A stretch of DNA of 64,000 nucleotides. Source: Chryseobacterium oranimense. Its GTDB lineage: Bacteria > Bacteroidota > Bacteroidia > Flavobacteriales > Weeksellaceae. Positions 49,886 through 58,089 of the stretch are shown here, one piece after another (positions within the stretch are counted from its first letter, which is position 1; each line of letters opens with the position of its first letter). The notes under the pieces were generated by a model, which saw only the letters and a list, made by a program, of their open reading frames with translations, did not search any database and was not told the DNA's origin. Position numbers and translations under genes: made by a program. The stretch spans positions 1-64,000 of the forward strand of contig NZ_FQWT01000006.1 in the NCBI RefSeq assembly GCF_900129755.1, read 5' to 3'.

Positions 49886-52315
49886 TTAAAAATCTAATGC
49901 GATGGAAGCTCTTACGGCAGCACCCATAATTGGTCTCGCCATAATAGTTCCGTCTCCGGTTGGAGAACCTGCTCTTGGATCACCTTCTGTAATACCGATT
50001 GTATTGAAGATATTTGTTCCATCAACTGCAAAACGGATTTTTCCAAGCTGATAAGACATTCCCGCTCCAAATTCACTGAATGACGGTAAAGTCTGAACAT
50101 TCAACTGATCCTGGAAACGCTTTCCATAGTAATTATAGCTCACATAGGTTCTCCACTGTTTTGTAATATTCACAGCTGGTGAAATATTAAAATACAGTTT
50201 TGGCATTCTTCTGACCACATTCCCTTCCAAAAGGCTTCCTTCTTCCAATCCGCTGTATTTTGGATTCTGAATGGTTCCGTTGAAAGTAAGCTCCAATATA
50301 TTGTTAAACAATCTCGCATACCCTTCAAGTTCAACTCCATAATTTTTGGTATTGGCAAACGTATTTTCAGAGGTTCCATTAGAGAATACATCTGTAAATG
50401 AAAGGTTTTTAAGTGTTGAATAAAAAGGAATCACCGCAACATCAAACGTTCTCGAATAATATTTATACCCAACTTCCACCTGATTGGTTAATACAGGTTT
50501 TAACGGCTGATCAGGATTAGGGGTGGTAAAATAATTATAATATGCCTCTTCATTTGGTGATCTGAATCCGTGAGAAAAACGGGCGTAAACAGCATTTTCC
50601 TTATTAATTTTATAATTGGTAGCTAAGGTATAAGAAACCTTATCAATATCATAACTCCAGTAGTTATATTTATTTCCCAGAACACTCATATTATCATCTG
50701 CTGTTGTAGTAGCGAAGCTATGTGTTCCATCAGTGGTCAGTCCGGAATTATTGAGATTGGCAGTTGTGGTATTTACAGAATAACCTTTGTAGAAATCACG
50801 GCTGTAACGAAGACCTGCATTGATACTTAAATTATCTGTAACGTTATAATCCAGATTTGCATAAAGATCATTCAAACTTCCCTGAACCTGGGAATCTCTT
50901 AACAGGAAAGACATATCCGTAACTCCGTTATAGGTTTTAGAATAACCTGTAGAATTTGGAGTAAGAGAAGTATCAACTAAATTAAGAAGCTGTGGCTTAT
51001 CTGTTGCTGTTGTCAGAATATTACTCCAGTTCCAGTACTGATGAGATTTCCAGTTAGATTTATAGAAGCCTGCCGTTACATTTCCTTTATCAAATTTATA
51101 ATTGAACTGAAGATCATTCACAAAATTATTCATCTGCTTATCAATAGCCCAGAAGCCCAGTTCCTGAACAAAAGCCGGATTTACAACTGCTCCGCTGCCT
51201 ACTAATGAATACTGATAATTATTTCCGGTTATTCCATTGGCATTTGCAAAGCCTGCCCCGGTTTGAGGGCCTCCTGCCGGGAAAATCCCTGTATAATTCA
51301 TATTGATATTGGTATACCTTGTTTTGTTTAAAACAGAGAAGTTATTCCCAAGATCATATTTAAATTCAGCTCCTAAAACATCAACTTTCGGATGAATTCC
51401 GTCTTCCAGGTTCCTGCTGAAAAAACCGCCTCCTGCCTGAGGAATATTCAACTGACTGATTGTCCTGTAGCTGTAAGTTCCGTAGTTCGGATCGAAACCG
51501 GGAAATTCTTTTAAATCATTTCCGTTTTGCGTCAAAGGAATTGGTAAGAAGAAAGTGTTTCTGTCATCCAGTTTTTTGTAATATACTTTAGCATAGCCTT
51601 TATCGAAGACATATTTAAGGTTCATTCTGATCTGTCCGCCGTTATTGGCTCTGAAGCCCGTCTTTCTGATTCCGTTATCTGTACGGTAGAATCCGCCAAC
51701 ATTAAAGAACAGTTTATCCTGAACCAAAGCACCGCCTACGTTCAGATCGGTACGCATAAGGCCGTAAGTACTGGTTTCAAGCTTAGCTGTTCCTTTAAAA
51801 TCATTACTCCCTTCTTTAGTAATAAAGTTAATCAAACCACCCGGAGAATTAGTGGCATAAATGGAACCTGAGCCTCCTCGCAAAGCCTCTAAACGGCTTA
51901 CTGAATTATCTACACGGAAGAAGTTATCTGCATTGGCAAACTGAAGCGCCCCGTCTTCAAAAACCGGAAGGCCATCTTCCTGAACCTGTACGAATTCGTA
52001 AGCTCCGGCAGAAGGAATACCTCTTGCAAAAAGGTTGTTTCCTACTTCACCTCCTGAAGTCTCCACGGCAAAACCCGGAACTCTCTGCAAAAGCGCTGCA
52101 GCACTGATCGGATTCTGCTTTTGAATCTCCTTTGCTGTAAAAGTGGAAATAGCCGTACTGGATTCTATTTTCTTCTTCGGGCCCGAGTTTCCGGTAATAA
52201 CGATCTGATCTATGGAAGACGTCTTGATAGAGTCCTGGGGCGTTTCCTGGGCATACGCATTGTTAAAATAAAGCGTAGCGGTGGCAGCCATTAAAAATAT
52301 CGATCTTTTTTTCAT
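49886..52315 (-). CDS. TonB-dependent receptor of the trehalose cassette
   Basis: 809 aa. Signal peptide (ending NNAYAQ), TonB-box-like DQIVITG, plug domain (about 50-165: PISAAALLQRVPGFAV, LEALRGGSGSIYATNSPGGLINF), then a 22-strand barrel and a C-terminal aromatic end (ASIALDF). It takes up a substrate across the outer membrane with energy from TonB. It has no N-terminal carboxypeptidase-like domain and no SusD partner is present, unlike most glycan receptors. Third gene after the MFS transporter and trehalase (17-bp gap), so trehalose or a related sugar is the likely ligand (inference). Confidence 0.92.
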   Translation of the reverse strand: MKKRSIFLMAATATLYFNNAYAQETPQDSIKTSSIDQIVITGNSGPKKKIESSTAISTFTAKEIQKQNPISAAALLQRVPGFAVETSGGEVGNNLFARGIPSAGAYEFVQVQEDGLPVFEDGALQFANADNFFRVDNSVSRLEALRGGSGSIYATNSPGGLINFITKEGSNDFKGTAKLETSTYGLMRTDLNVGGALVQDKLFFNVGGFYRTDNGIRKTGFRANNGGQIRMNLKYVFDKGYAKVYYKKLDDRNTFFLPIPLTQNGNDLKEFPGFDPNYGTYSYRTISQLNIPQAGGGFFSRNLEDGIHPKVDVLGAEFKYDLGNNFSVLNKTRYTNINMNYTGIFPAGGPQTGAGFANANGITGNNYQYSLVGSGAVVNPAFVQELGFWAIDKQMNNFVNDLQFNYKFDKGNVTAGFYKSNWKSHQYWNWSNILTTATDKPQLLNLVDTSLTPNSTGYSKTYNGVTDMSFLLRDSQVQGSLNDLYANLDYNVTDNLSINAGLRYSRDFYKGYSVNTTTANLNNSGLTTDGTHSFATTTADDNMSVLGNKYNYWSYDIDKVSYTLATNYKINKENAVYARFSHGFRSPNEEAYYNYFTTPNPDQPLKPVLTNQVEVGYKYYSRTFDVAVIPFYSTLKNLSFTDVFSNGTSENTFANTKNYGVELEGYARLFNNILELTFNGTIQNPKYSGLEEGSLLEGNVVRRMPKLYFNISPAVNITKQWRTYVSYNYYGKRFQDQLNVQTLPSFSEFGAGMSYQLGKIRFAVDGTNIFNTIGITEGDPRAGSPTGDGTIMARPIMGAAVRASIALDF

Positions 52316-52332
52316 AGCATGATTTTATATAG

Positions 52333-53811
52333 TTAGTTTTGTTTTAATTTGAGATAAACCCCATTGGTCCACCCGAATCCATCCTGATTCGGATATTCCC
52401 CACCACCTGCAATGGTTTCAGTGTCCAGTGCATTATATTTTTCCATTAATTTACCGGTGTTGCTGTAAACCCTTTCCACATTTCCGCACCAGTTGTTTTT
52501 TATTTCCTCAGCCAGCTTATCGAAGCCGTAATTTTTCATTGCTTTAAATCCTAACCATTGATAAGGGGCCCAGGCATTCGGAAGATCCCATTGCTGGCCG
52601 CTTTTCTTTGTAGTCGTTACCAGTCCTCCCTGATAAAGAAATTTACCTGAAATGATTTTAGCAACAGCTTCAGCCTGCGCCTGATCTGCCAGTCCGAGAA
52701 ATAAAGGGTAAAGAGCAGCAATATGTTCAGACGGTGTGTTTTTGTGTTTTTTTAAGTGATAATCTTTATAACATTCAGTGTTTTCATCCCAAAAGTAGGT
52801 ATTGATCATCTGTCTGCGTCTTGCTGCTCTTTCAGTAAAATAATTTTCTTTATCTGCCAGGTTCTGAAGCGCTGAAGATTGGGCTAAAGTCTTCTCCAAA
52901 TGCCATAAAAGGCTATTCAGGTCTACTTCTGCTATGTTCAGCGTTTCTATGGTCTGTATATGTTCTCCGTCTGCAAACCATCTGCTGGAAAAATCCCAGC
53001 CGGATTCACAGGCGCTTCTTATATTTCTGTAAAATTCCTCACCCGTATTTTCACTGTCTTCAATATCAATCAGGTAACTTTCAGGGCGTGGTGTATTTTC
53101 CGCATCATAATACCGGTTCAGAATATCCCCGTTTTTCGTTTTTGCCACTCTTTTCACGGTGGAATCGTTTTCAAGCCACTCTTCCCCGTTCATCCAGAAA
53201 GCATATTCTTTCTCCAAAGTGTCATGATATTTAATGTAAATGCTCTGATCATTTGTCGTTTCAAAAATCAGATCCAGCATGAGCGAAAAGTAAGGCGGCT
53301 GGGAACGGCTCAGGAAGTGGGTTCTGCTTGCATTCGGAACAAAACCTACATTCTGGATTAGATAAGAACAGTTTTCCACAATATTTTCCATCATTTCTAT
53401 TCTTCCGGAAACCTGTAATCCCAGCATAATGAAATAGCTGTCCCAGTAGAAAAATTCATTAAAACGGCCTCCCGGAACGATGTATGGCTTTGGAAGTTTC
53501 AACAGTGTTCCTTTTTCTTCATAGGCTGTACGGGTCAATTCGTCCCAGAGCTTTTCAATGTGCTGATCAATCGGCAGCTGATCTTCTCTTTGAATTGAAA
53601 CTCTGGCTCCGAGAAAATCGAAATTTTTCATCACAAAATCTTTGAGATTAAATTCTGCATTTCCTTTTTCCTTTTCATATTCCGCATTGATCTCCGAAAC
53701 AGGAAACATAGGAACTGCATCCGTCATCATCTTCTGATCTTCAAAGATTCTGGCTCTCTGAACATCATCAAAAAGAACCTGAATTTCGTTTATGTAAAGC
53801 TGTTTATTCAT
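52333..53811 (-). CDS. Trehalase (GH37)
   Basis: 492 aa alpha,alpha-trehalase that splits trehalose into two glucose. Both signatures are present: PGGRFNEFFYWDSYF (residues about 112-126) and QWDLPNAWAPYQWLG, plus ESGWDFSSRWF with the catalytic Asp and GGGEYPNQDGFGWTNG. No signal peptide, so it acts in the cytoplasm, after import. 2-bp gap to the MFS gene upstream and 17 bp to the TonB receptor downstream. The short length and cytoplasmic location resemble TreF. Confidence 0.95.
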   Translation of the reverse strand: MNKQLYINEIQVLFDDVQRARIFEDQKMMTDAVPMFPVSEINAEYEKEKGNAEFNLKDFVMKNFDFLGARVSIQREDQLPIDQHIEKLWDELTRTAYEEKGTLLKLPKPYIVPGGRFNEFFYWDSYFIMLGLQVSGRIEMMENIVENCSYLIQNVGFVPNASRTHFLSRSQPPYFSLMLDLIFETTNDQSIYIKYHDTLEKEYAFWMNGEEWLENDSTVKRVAKTKNGDILNRYYDAENTPRPESYLIDIEDSENTGEEFYRNIRSACESGWDFSSRWFADGEHIQTIETLNIAEVDLNSLLWHLEKTLAQSSALQNLADKENYFTERAARRRQMINTYFWDENTECYKDYHLKKHKNTPSEHIAALYPLFLGLADQAQAEAVAKIISGKFLYQGGLVTTTKKSGQQWDLPNAWAPYQWLGFKAMKNYGFDKLAEEIKNNWCGNVERVYSNTGKLMEKYNALDTETIAGGGEYPNQDGFGWTNGVYLKLKQN

Positions 53812-53813
53812 TA

Positions 53814-55052
53814 TTATTTCTTAGGATTTATTTTTAATTTATTCATGAAAATGGCTGAAATAATCAGCAGGGAAAGCGGTATCAGTGAAAGATAAAATGC
53901 CTGTTGCCCGCTGAATTCCTGAAACACAAAACCTGTGATCATAGACCCTATTGTACCTCCTATGGCAGAAAAAACAACGATGAGTCCGGACATGGCACTG
54001 TGCAGATATTTTGGAATGGATGCCAGAATCACAGAATTGATACTCGGATAAATAGGTGCCAGCAGGCCACCCATCAACGGAAATAAGTACACTACCAAAG
54101 GAGCATTGAACCAGCCAGTTCCTTCACTGATCTTAATATTGTGGGTTAAAGGCAATACCAAAAGTATACTTACGGCAAAACCAATTACACAGAAAGAAAC
54201 CACATAGATCCAGCTGAATTTCTTGGAGAAAAATCCGGATAAAAATCTCCCCAGAGCAAAAGCTCCGGCTAAAACCGCTCCGGCCTGGATGCTCATGGAA
54301 GTAGGCAGCTTTAAAATTTCTTTATAAAAAGTAGGCGTCCAGGTCTGAAAACTCTGCTCTACCAATACGAAAAGGAAAGCGCACAGAAGAAAAAACAGTA
54401 CTTTTTTATAGCTGAATAAGCTGATGCTGTTTTTAAGGTCACCCAGCAAATCCGTTTTCTCACTTCTGGCTTCACTCTCATTTAATTTTGAAAAGAATAA
54501 AAACACGAACGACAATGCTGAAAGCGATCCCAACACCCAGTATACATTCATCCATTGGGTAGATTTCGGGTTATGATCATCTATAAATAAGCTGAAAAGT
54601 ACATTTCCCGCCAGCACCCCAATCATGAAAAAGCCTTCCAGAAAACCCATAAAACTTGAATGCTCCTTATCCGTTTCCGTCACAAGACCTATGGAAGTAA
54701 AAACCGATATTTTTATTAAAGCAAAAGAAATTCCTACGATAGCAAATAAAAGCTTGAAAAACCAGAAATCATTTGCAAACGGCATTACAAAACACATGCA
54801 GCTCACTAGGAAAAGGGCAATGAGCATGGAATTTTTGATCCCTATTTTGGGCAGAAACGATGCCAGAATAAAGGAACATATGGCAATCGGAAGATCTTTA
54901 AAACCTTCCAGAACACTGGCTGAAGATTTTGAAATTCCGAAGTTTTGCTGTACCTGCAGAATCACAGTTCCCACGGAATTCAAAAGAATAGCGAAAACGA
55001 AATAATTTAAAAATAATACAGCTTTAATATTGAAATTTTTCATGGAGATCAT
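53814..55052 (-). CDS. MFS transporter of the trehalose cassette
   Basis: 412 aa with about 12 transmembrane helices. Seen: FLNYFVFAILLNSVGTVILQVQQNF (in pieces at residues about 14-38), loop 2-3 region LPKIGIKNSMLI and a mid-protein cytoplasmic loop. The fold fits sugar:H+ symporters of the fucose-permease type. Being first in an operon with trehalase suggests it carries trehalose over the inner membrane (inference). Two possible ATGs (55052 and 55043). Divergent from an AraC regulator. Confidence 0.9.
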   Translation of the reverse strand: MISMKNFNIKAVLFLNYFVFAILLNSVGTVILQVQQNFGISKSSASVLEGFKDLPIAICSFILASFLPKIGIKNSMLIALFLVSCMCFVMPFANDFWFFKLLFAIVGISFALIKISVFTSIGLVTETDKEHSSFMGFLEGFFMIGVLAGNVLFSLFIDDHNPKSTQWMNVYWVLGSLSALSFVFLFFSKLNESEARSEKTDLLGDLKNSISLFSYKKVLFFLLCAFLFVLVEQSFQTWTPTFYKEILKLPTSMSIQAGAVLAGAFALGRFLSGFFSKKFSWIYVVSFCVIGFAVSILLVLPLTHNIKISEGTGWFNAPLVVYLFPLMGGLLAPIYPSINSVILASIPKYLHSAMSGLIVVFSAIGGTIGSMITGFVFQEFSGQQAFYLSLIPLSLLIISAIFMNKLKINPKK

Positions 55053-55120
55053 TTCTTGTCGGCTAAGATAGAGGCATTTCGCTTAACATTAATTTAACAC
55101 AATAAATCAATATTTGAACT

Positions 55121-55158
55121 ATATTAATATAATTCGTATTTTTATTGAATAAATACGA
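55121..55158. promoter_or_regulatory. Operator-like repeats between MFS and AraC genes
   Basis: A 10-bp palindrome ATATTAATAT (55121-55130) and an inverted repeat TCGTATTT (55134-55141) / AAATACGA (55151-55158) with a 9-nt spacer lie in the divergent promoter region. The AraC regulator could act here. No full TAnnTTTG is visible for either gene. Confidence 0.45.
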
Positions 55159-55166
55159 TTAATGAA

Positions 55167-56072
55167 ATGAAAGTCAGTTTTGAAAGAATTATTCCCAATG
55201 CAAAAAGCTCGTTCCGCACGCTTCATAACAATTCGCCGATCTCAGAATTCAAATGGGAGTATCATTACCATCCCGAAATTGAGCTGGTATGCGTTATATC
55301 AGGAAACGGGACTCGCCACGTGGGCTATCATAAGAGTAATTATACGAACGGTGATCTTGTACTGATCGGTTCCAATATTCCGCACTCGGGTTTTGGATTG
55401 AATTCTACGGACCCGCATGAGGAGATCGTACTTCAGTTCAGGGAAGAGATTCTTCAGTTTCCCCAACAGGAAGTGGAAGCAAGATCTATCAAAAACCTGC
55501 TGGAACTTTCCAAATACGGAATCCACTTTCACCACAAAATCAAAAAAATAATGCTTCCCAAACTAAAACTGATGCTGGAATCGGAAGGCTACAAAAGGTA
55601 TCTGCTTTTACTTGAGATTTTATTTGAACTTTCTAAATGTGAAGATTATGATCTTTTGAACAAAGAAATTATGCCGTATACCATTATCTCAAAAAATAAA
55701 ACCCGGCTGGAGAATATTTTCACTTATGTAGAACATCATTATGACAAGGAAATCAACATTGAAGATGTAGCCAGAATTGCCAATCTTACCCTCCCTGCTT
55801 TCTGCAACTTTTTTAAAAAGGCGACTCAGATCACTTTTACAGAATTTGTGAACCGGTACCGCATCAATAAAGCCTGCCTGCTGATGTCGCAGGATAAGAG
55901 TATTTCAGAGTGCAGTTACAGCTGCGGGTTTAATAATGTAACCTATTTTAACCGGATGTTTAAAAAGTACACGGAAAAGACGCCTTCTGAGTTTATAAAG
56001 AATTTCTCCCACAATAAAGTGAATGTAGATCTGAAGGTTGAAAATGAGGTGAAAGTTACGGCTGGTTTTTAG
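55167..56072 (+). CDS. AraC family regulator of the trehalose cassette
   Basis: 301 aa. N-terminal cupin sensor (about 25-100: SPISEFKWEYHYHPEIELVCVISGNGTRHVG in pieces) with HYHPE that would bind a ligand, and C-terminal double HTH (about 190-285: INIEDVARIANLTLPAFCNFFKKAT and SISECSYSCGFNNVTYFNRMFKKYTEKTPSEF). Divergent from the MFS-trehalase-TonB receptor operon with 114 bp between, so it most likely controls that operon in response to the sugar (inference). Confidence 0.92.
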   Translation: MKVSFERIIPNAKSSFRTLHNNSPISEFKWEYHYHPEIELVCVISGNGTRHVGYHKSNYTNGDLVLIGSNIPHSGFGLNSTDPHEEIVLQFREEILQFPQQEVEARSIKNLLELSKYGIHFHHKIKKIMLPKLKLMLESEGYKRYLLLLEILFELSKCEDYDLLNKEIMPYTIISKNKTRLENIFTYVEHHYDKEINIEDVARIANLTLPAFCNFFKKATQITFTEFVNRYRINKACLLMSQDKSISECSYSCGFNNVTYFNRMFKKYTEKTPSEFIKNFSHNKVNVDLKVENEVKVTAGF

Positions 56073-56423
56073 AAAATACGTTTTCAATTTGCCATTGTCA
56101 TGCTGAGCGGAGTCGAAGCATCTTACTATTCTTAAAAACAATAATCTATAATCTGCTGGGATTTTTTCAGTACAAAATAAGTAACGTATTATTTTATCTC
56201 TCGCAGATTTTCAGATTATGCGGATTTTTATTCTCAAACATCTGCGCTATCTGCGGAATAATACCATATATGAAAATGCTTCGACTCCGCTCAGCATGAC
56301 ACCGCTAATACTATAAGAATCCACCATACTAAATAAAAAGCTGCTCTTAAAAAAGAACAGCTATATGATAAGTATATTCAAAACTTTAAACTTTAAGCTT
56401 TAAACCTTGAACTTTAAACTCTA
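56073..56423. other. Intergenic region with repeat element
   Basis: No coding region. It contains the element framed by perfect 26-bp inverted repeats (56096-56301), a hairpin near 56340-56362 (AGCTG...CAGCT) and a run of ACTTTAAACTTTAAGCTTTAAA-type simple repeat (in pieces, 56383-56422). Confidence 0.5.
56096..56301. repeat. Intergenic element with 26-bp terminal inverted repeats
   Basis: TGTCATGCTGAGCGGAGTCG plus AAGCAT (56096-56121) is exactly mirrored at 56276-56301. The 154-bp core is AT-rich with a second pair of TCTGC/GCAGA-type units (GCAGATTTTCAGATTATGCG; CATCTGCGCTATCTGCGG). This looks like a REP/BIME- or MITE-like dispersed element without a gene. A diverged unit is at 48961-48988. 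Confidence 0.75.
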
Positions 56424-56978
56424 TTACTTCCACTTAATATTGCATCCCATGCTTGGTCTTTGGATCTCTTCCTGCGGTTCACCCAATAAAAGATTTTCAA
56501 AAGCAATGATGAGATCCTCCCCGGTTACATCTTTATTGTTTCCCGGTCTTGAATCATCCATCTGTCCTCTGTAGATCAGGTCAAGTTTATCATCAAAGAA
56601 ATAGAAGTCCGGTGTGCATGCAGCATCATAAGCTTTTGCTACAGCCTGGCTTTCGTCATATAAATAAGGAAAATCAAACTTTCTCTCAATCTGGAACTCG
56701 ATCATCTTTTCCGGAGAATCTGCCGGATATTTTTCTACGTCGTTGGCGTTGATTGCGATGAATTCAATTCCTTTATCATTATAATCTTCATACAGCTCAT
56801 TGATCTTATCGATCACGTGAAGTACAAACGGGCAATGGTTGCACATAAAGATCACCAGCGTTCCTTTTTCTCCTTTCAGCTCATCCAGAGACTGAATTTC
56901 GTTATTTTTCGATGGGTTCGGAAGCTCAAAAAAAGGAGCTTTTGTTCCTAGAGCCAGCATATTTGAGGGAGTATTCAT
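56424..56978 (-). CDS. Thioredoxin-fold peroxiredoxin-like protein
   Basis: 184 aa with an AhpC/TSA-like thioredoxin fold: LALGTKAPFFELPNPSKNNE, LVIFMCNHCPFVLHVIDKI with a CxxC active site (CNHC), FIAINANDVEKYPADSPEKM, and FPYLYDESQAVAKAYDAACTPDFYFFDD. The CNHCPFV motif marks a subgroup of unknown electron donor; a disulfide or thiol reductase role is probable. No signal peptide from the ATG at 56978, so cytoplasmic. The frame is open 17 codons upstream, but that stretch overlaps the promoter. Confidence 0.92.
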   Translation of the reverse strand: MNTPSNMLALGTKAPFFELPNPSKNNEIQSLDELKGEKGTLVIFMCNHCPFVLHVIDKINELYEDYNDKGIEFIAINANDVEKYPADSPEKMIEFQIERKFDFPYLYDESQAVAKAYDAACTPDFYFFDDKLDLIYRGQMDDSRPGNNKDVTGEDLIIAFENLLLGEPQEEIQRPSMGCNIKWK

Positions 56979-56998
56979 ATCCTTTATTTCTTTGCCCA

Positions 56999-57029
56999 CA
57001 AAGATAAAGTTTCTTTTAATACAAGCCAA
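56999..57029 (-). promoter_or_regulatory. Promoter of peroxiredoxin-like gene
   Basis: Minus strand TTG (57029-57027), a 20-nt spacer and TATCTTTG (57006-56999) fit TTG-N19/20-TAnnTTTG, about 20 bp before the ATG at 56978. Confidence 0.6.
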
Positions 57030-57076
57030 TTCAGGAATTTATAAACTTGCGTTAAATGTTAAATATTAAATTTCAT

Positions 57077-57121
57077 TTGGAAGATATGTTTAAAAGTTTG
57101 TAGTTTTGCTAACACTGTTAG
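57077..57121 (+). promoter_or_regulatory. Promoter and operator of the tetR gene
   Basis: TTG (57077-57079), 21-nt spacer, TAGTTTTG (57101-57108) form the promoter. The perfect palindrome CTAACA-C-TGTTAG (57109-57121) starts right after the -7 box, over the expected transcription start. Three further copies of this palindrome lie upstream of the efflux operon, which points to autoregulation by the TetR protein. Confidence 0.7.
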
Positions 57122-57133
57122 TAAATAAAAATC

Positions 57134-57730
57134 ATGGGCTTACACGAACGCCGTCAACGAGAGAAAGAATCCATCCGTGCAAACATTTTGCAGGCTGCTT
57201 TCGGATTGGCTAAAACGGAGGGCTGGGCATCACTCTCGATGCGGAAAATAGCAGATGCTATTGAATACAGCGCTCCTGTAGTATATGATTATTTTGAAAA
57301 CAAGGAAGCTATTTTATATGAAATTTCCATTAATGGTTTCCATTGTCTTCACATAGAATTATTAAAAGCACAGAGAAAATTTGACACTCCGGAAGAGCAG
57401 CTTATTGCTATAGTGGATGCTTACTGGGACTTTGCTTTTAAGAATAAGGAATATTATCAGCTGATGTTTGGTTTGGGAATGCAGTGCAGCGGTAAAGGCC
57501 AGATGAAAGAAGAATTTTCTTCATTCCAGGACCTGATCTATGAATGTACCTACAACATTATCAAGAAGAACGGAAACAATACAGAGAATGCCTGTCATAT
57601 GTCTCACGCATTGTTTTCAGCGGTACATGGACTGATCTCTATTATGATGATGCGAAATGCAGATATCCCTTCTACAATGAATAAAACAACTTTAGACGAA
57701 ACTGTTTCTGCTTTCGTTAAGTCTTTGTAA
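57134..57730 (+). CDS. TetR/AcrR family repressor of efflux operon
   Basis: 198 aa. N-terminal HTH (about 10-60: RREKESIRANILQAAFGLAKTEGW, SMRKIADAIEYSAPVVYDYFENKEAIL in pieces) and a helical ligand-binding domain with a WHG-like C-terminal part. It sits directly upstream of the RND efflux operon and shares a palindromic site with it. I infer that it represses its own gene and the pump and is released by a pump substrate. The inducer is unknown. Confidence 0.92.
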   Translation: MGLHERRQREKESIRANILQAAFGLAKTEGWASLSMRKIADAIEYSAPVVYDYFENKEAILYEISINGFHCLHIELLKAQRKFDTPEEQLIAIVDAYWDFAFKNKEYYQLMFGLGMQCSGKGQMKEEFSSFQDLIYECTYNIIKKNGNNTENACHMSHALFSAVHGLISIMMMRNADIPSTMNKTTLDETVSAFVKSL

Positions 57731-57749
57731 ATTTTTTTTGAATTTATAA

Positions 57750-57762
57750 TTAACACCGTTAG
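57750..57762 (+). promoter_or_regulatory. TetR operator copy 2 (one mismatch)
   Basis: TTAACACCGTTAG matches the palindrome at 57109-57121 except for the first base and a T to C change in the right arm. It is followed by the same AAAAATAACA-type flank as copy 4. Confidence 0.55.
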
Positions 57763-57817
57763 GAAAAATAACATCGAATATCATTACAATATTCAATTAA
57801 AAAACTAAAAAAATAGC

Positions 57818-57880
57818 ATGAAAACTATCATTCACCAATTTCCGGAAAACTTCGATCTTCCACTTAACACTGTTAGATAA
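57818..57880 (+). CDS. Possible 20-codon leader ORF
   Basis: ATG at 57818 to TAA at 57880 would encode MKTIIHQFPENFDLPLNTVR. Operator copy 3 (57864-57876) lies within its last codons. No homologue known to me; it may be chance, or a leader peptide or remnant of a duplicated start region. Confidence 0.25.
   Translation: MKTIIHQFPENFDLPLNTVR
57864..57876 (+). promoter_or_regulatory. TetR operator copy 3
   Basis: TTAACACTGTTAG, differing from copy 1 only at the first base, so the inner palindrome TAACA-C-TGTTA is intact. Followed by ATAAATTAACA, similar to the other copies. Confidence 0.6.
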
Positions 57881-58002
57881 ATTAACACTTAATTAATACA
57901 CCTCATTATATATACATACTCAACATTAAACAAGGAAACTATTATGAAAATGACGATCTGACTCCTTTATTAAAAATTCTGAAATTTTTTTTAAATCAAT
58001 CA

Positions 58003-58015
58003 TTAACACTGTTAG
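58003..58015 (+). promoter_or_regulatory. TetR operator copy 4
   Basis: TTAACACTGTTAG, same as copy 3, 75 bp before the adaptor ATG. It is followed by AAAAAATAACA, shared with copy 2. Confidence 0.6.
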
Positions 58016-58089
58016 AAAAAATAACATAATTTATTAAACGAACAACTTTTACTTAAATCTAACACTTCATTAAAAAAATTAAACCAACA

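Larger units (their letters stand above)
57731..58089. other. Regulatory region of the efflux operon
   Basis: 359 bp without a conventional gene. It holds three copies of the TAACAC[T/C]GTTAG operator and a 20-codon open frame at 57818-57880. A long leader before the adaptor gene is unusual for this kind of operon. Confidence 0.6.
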
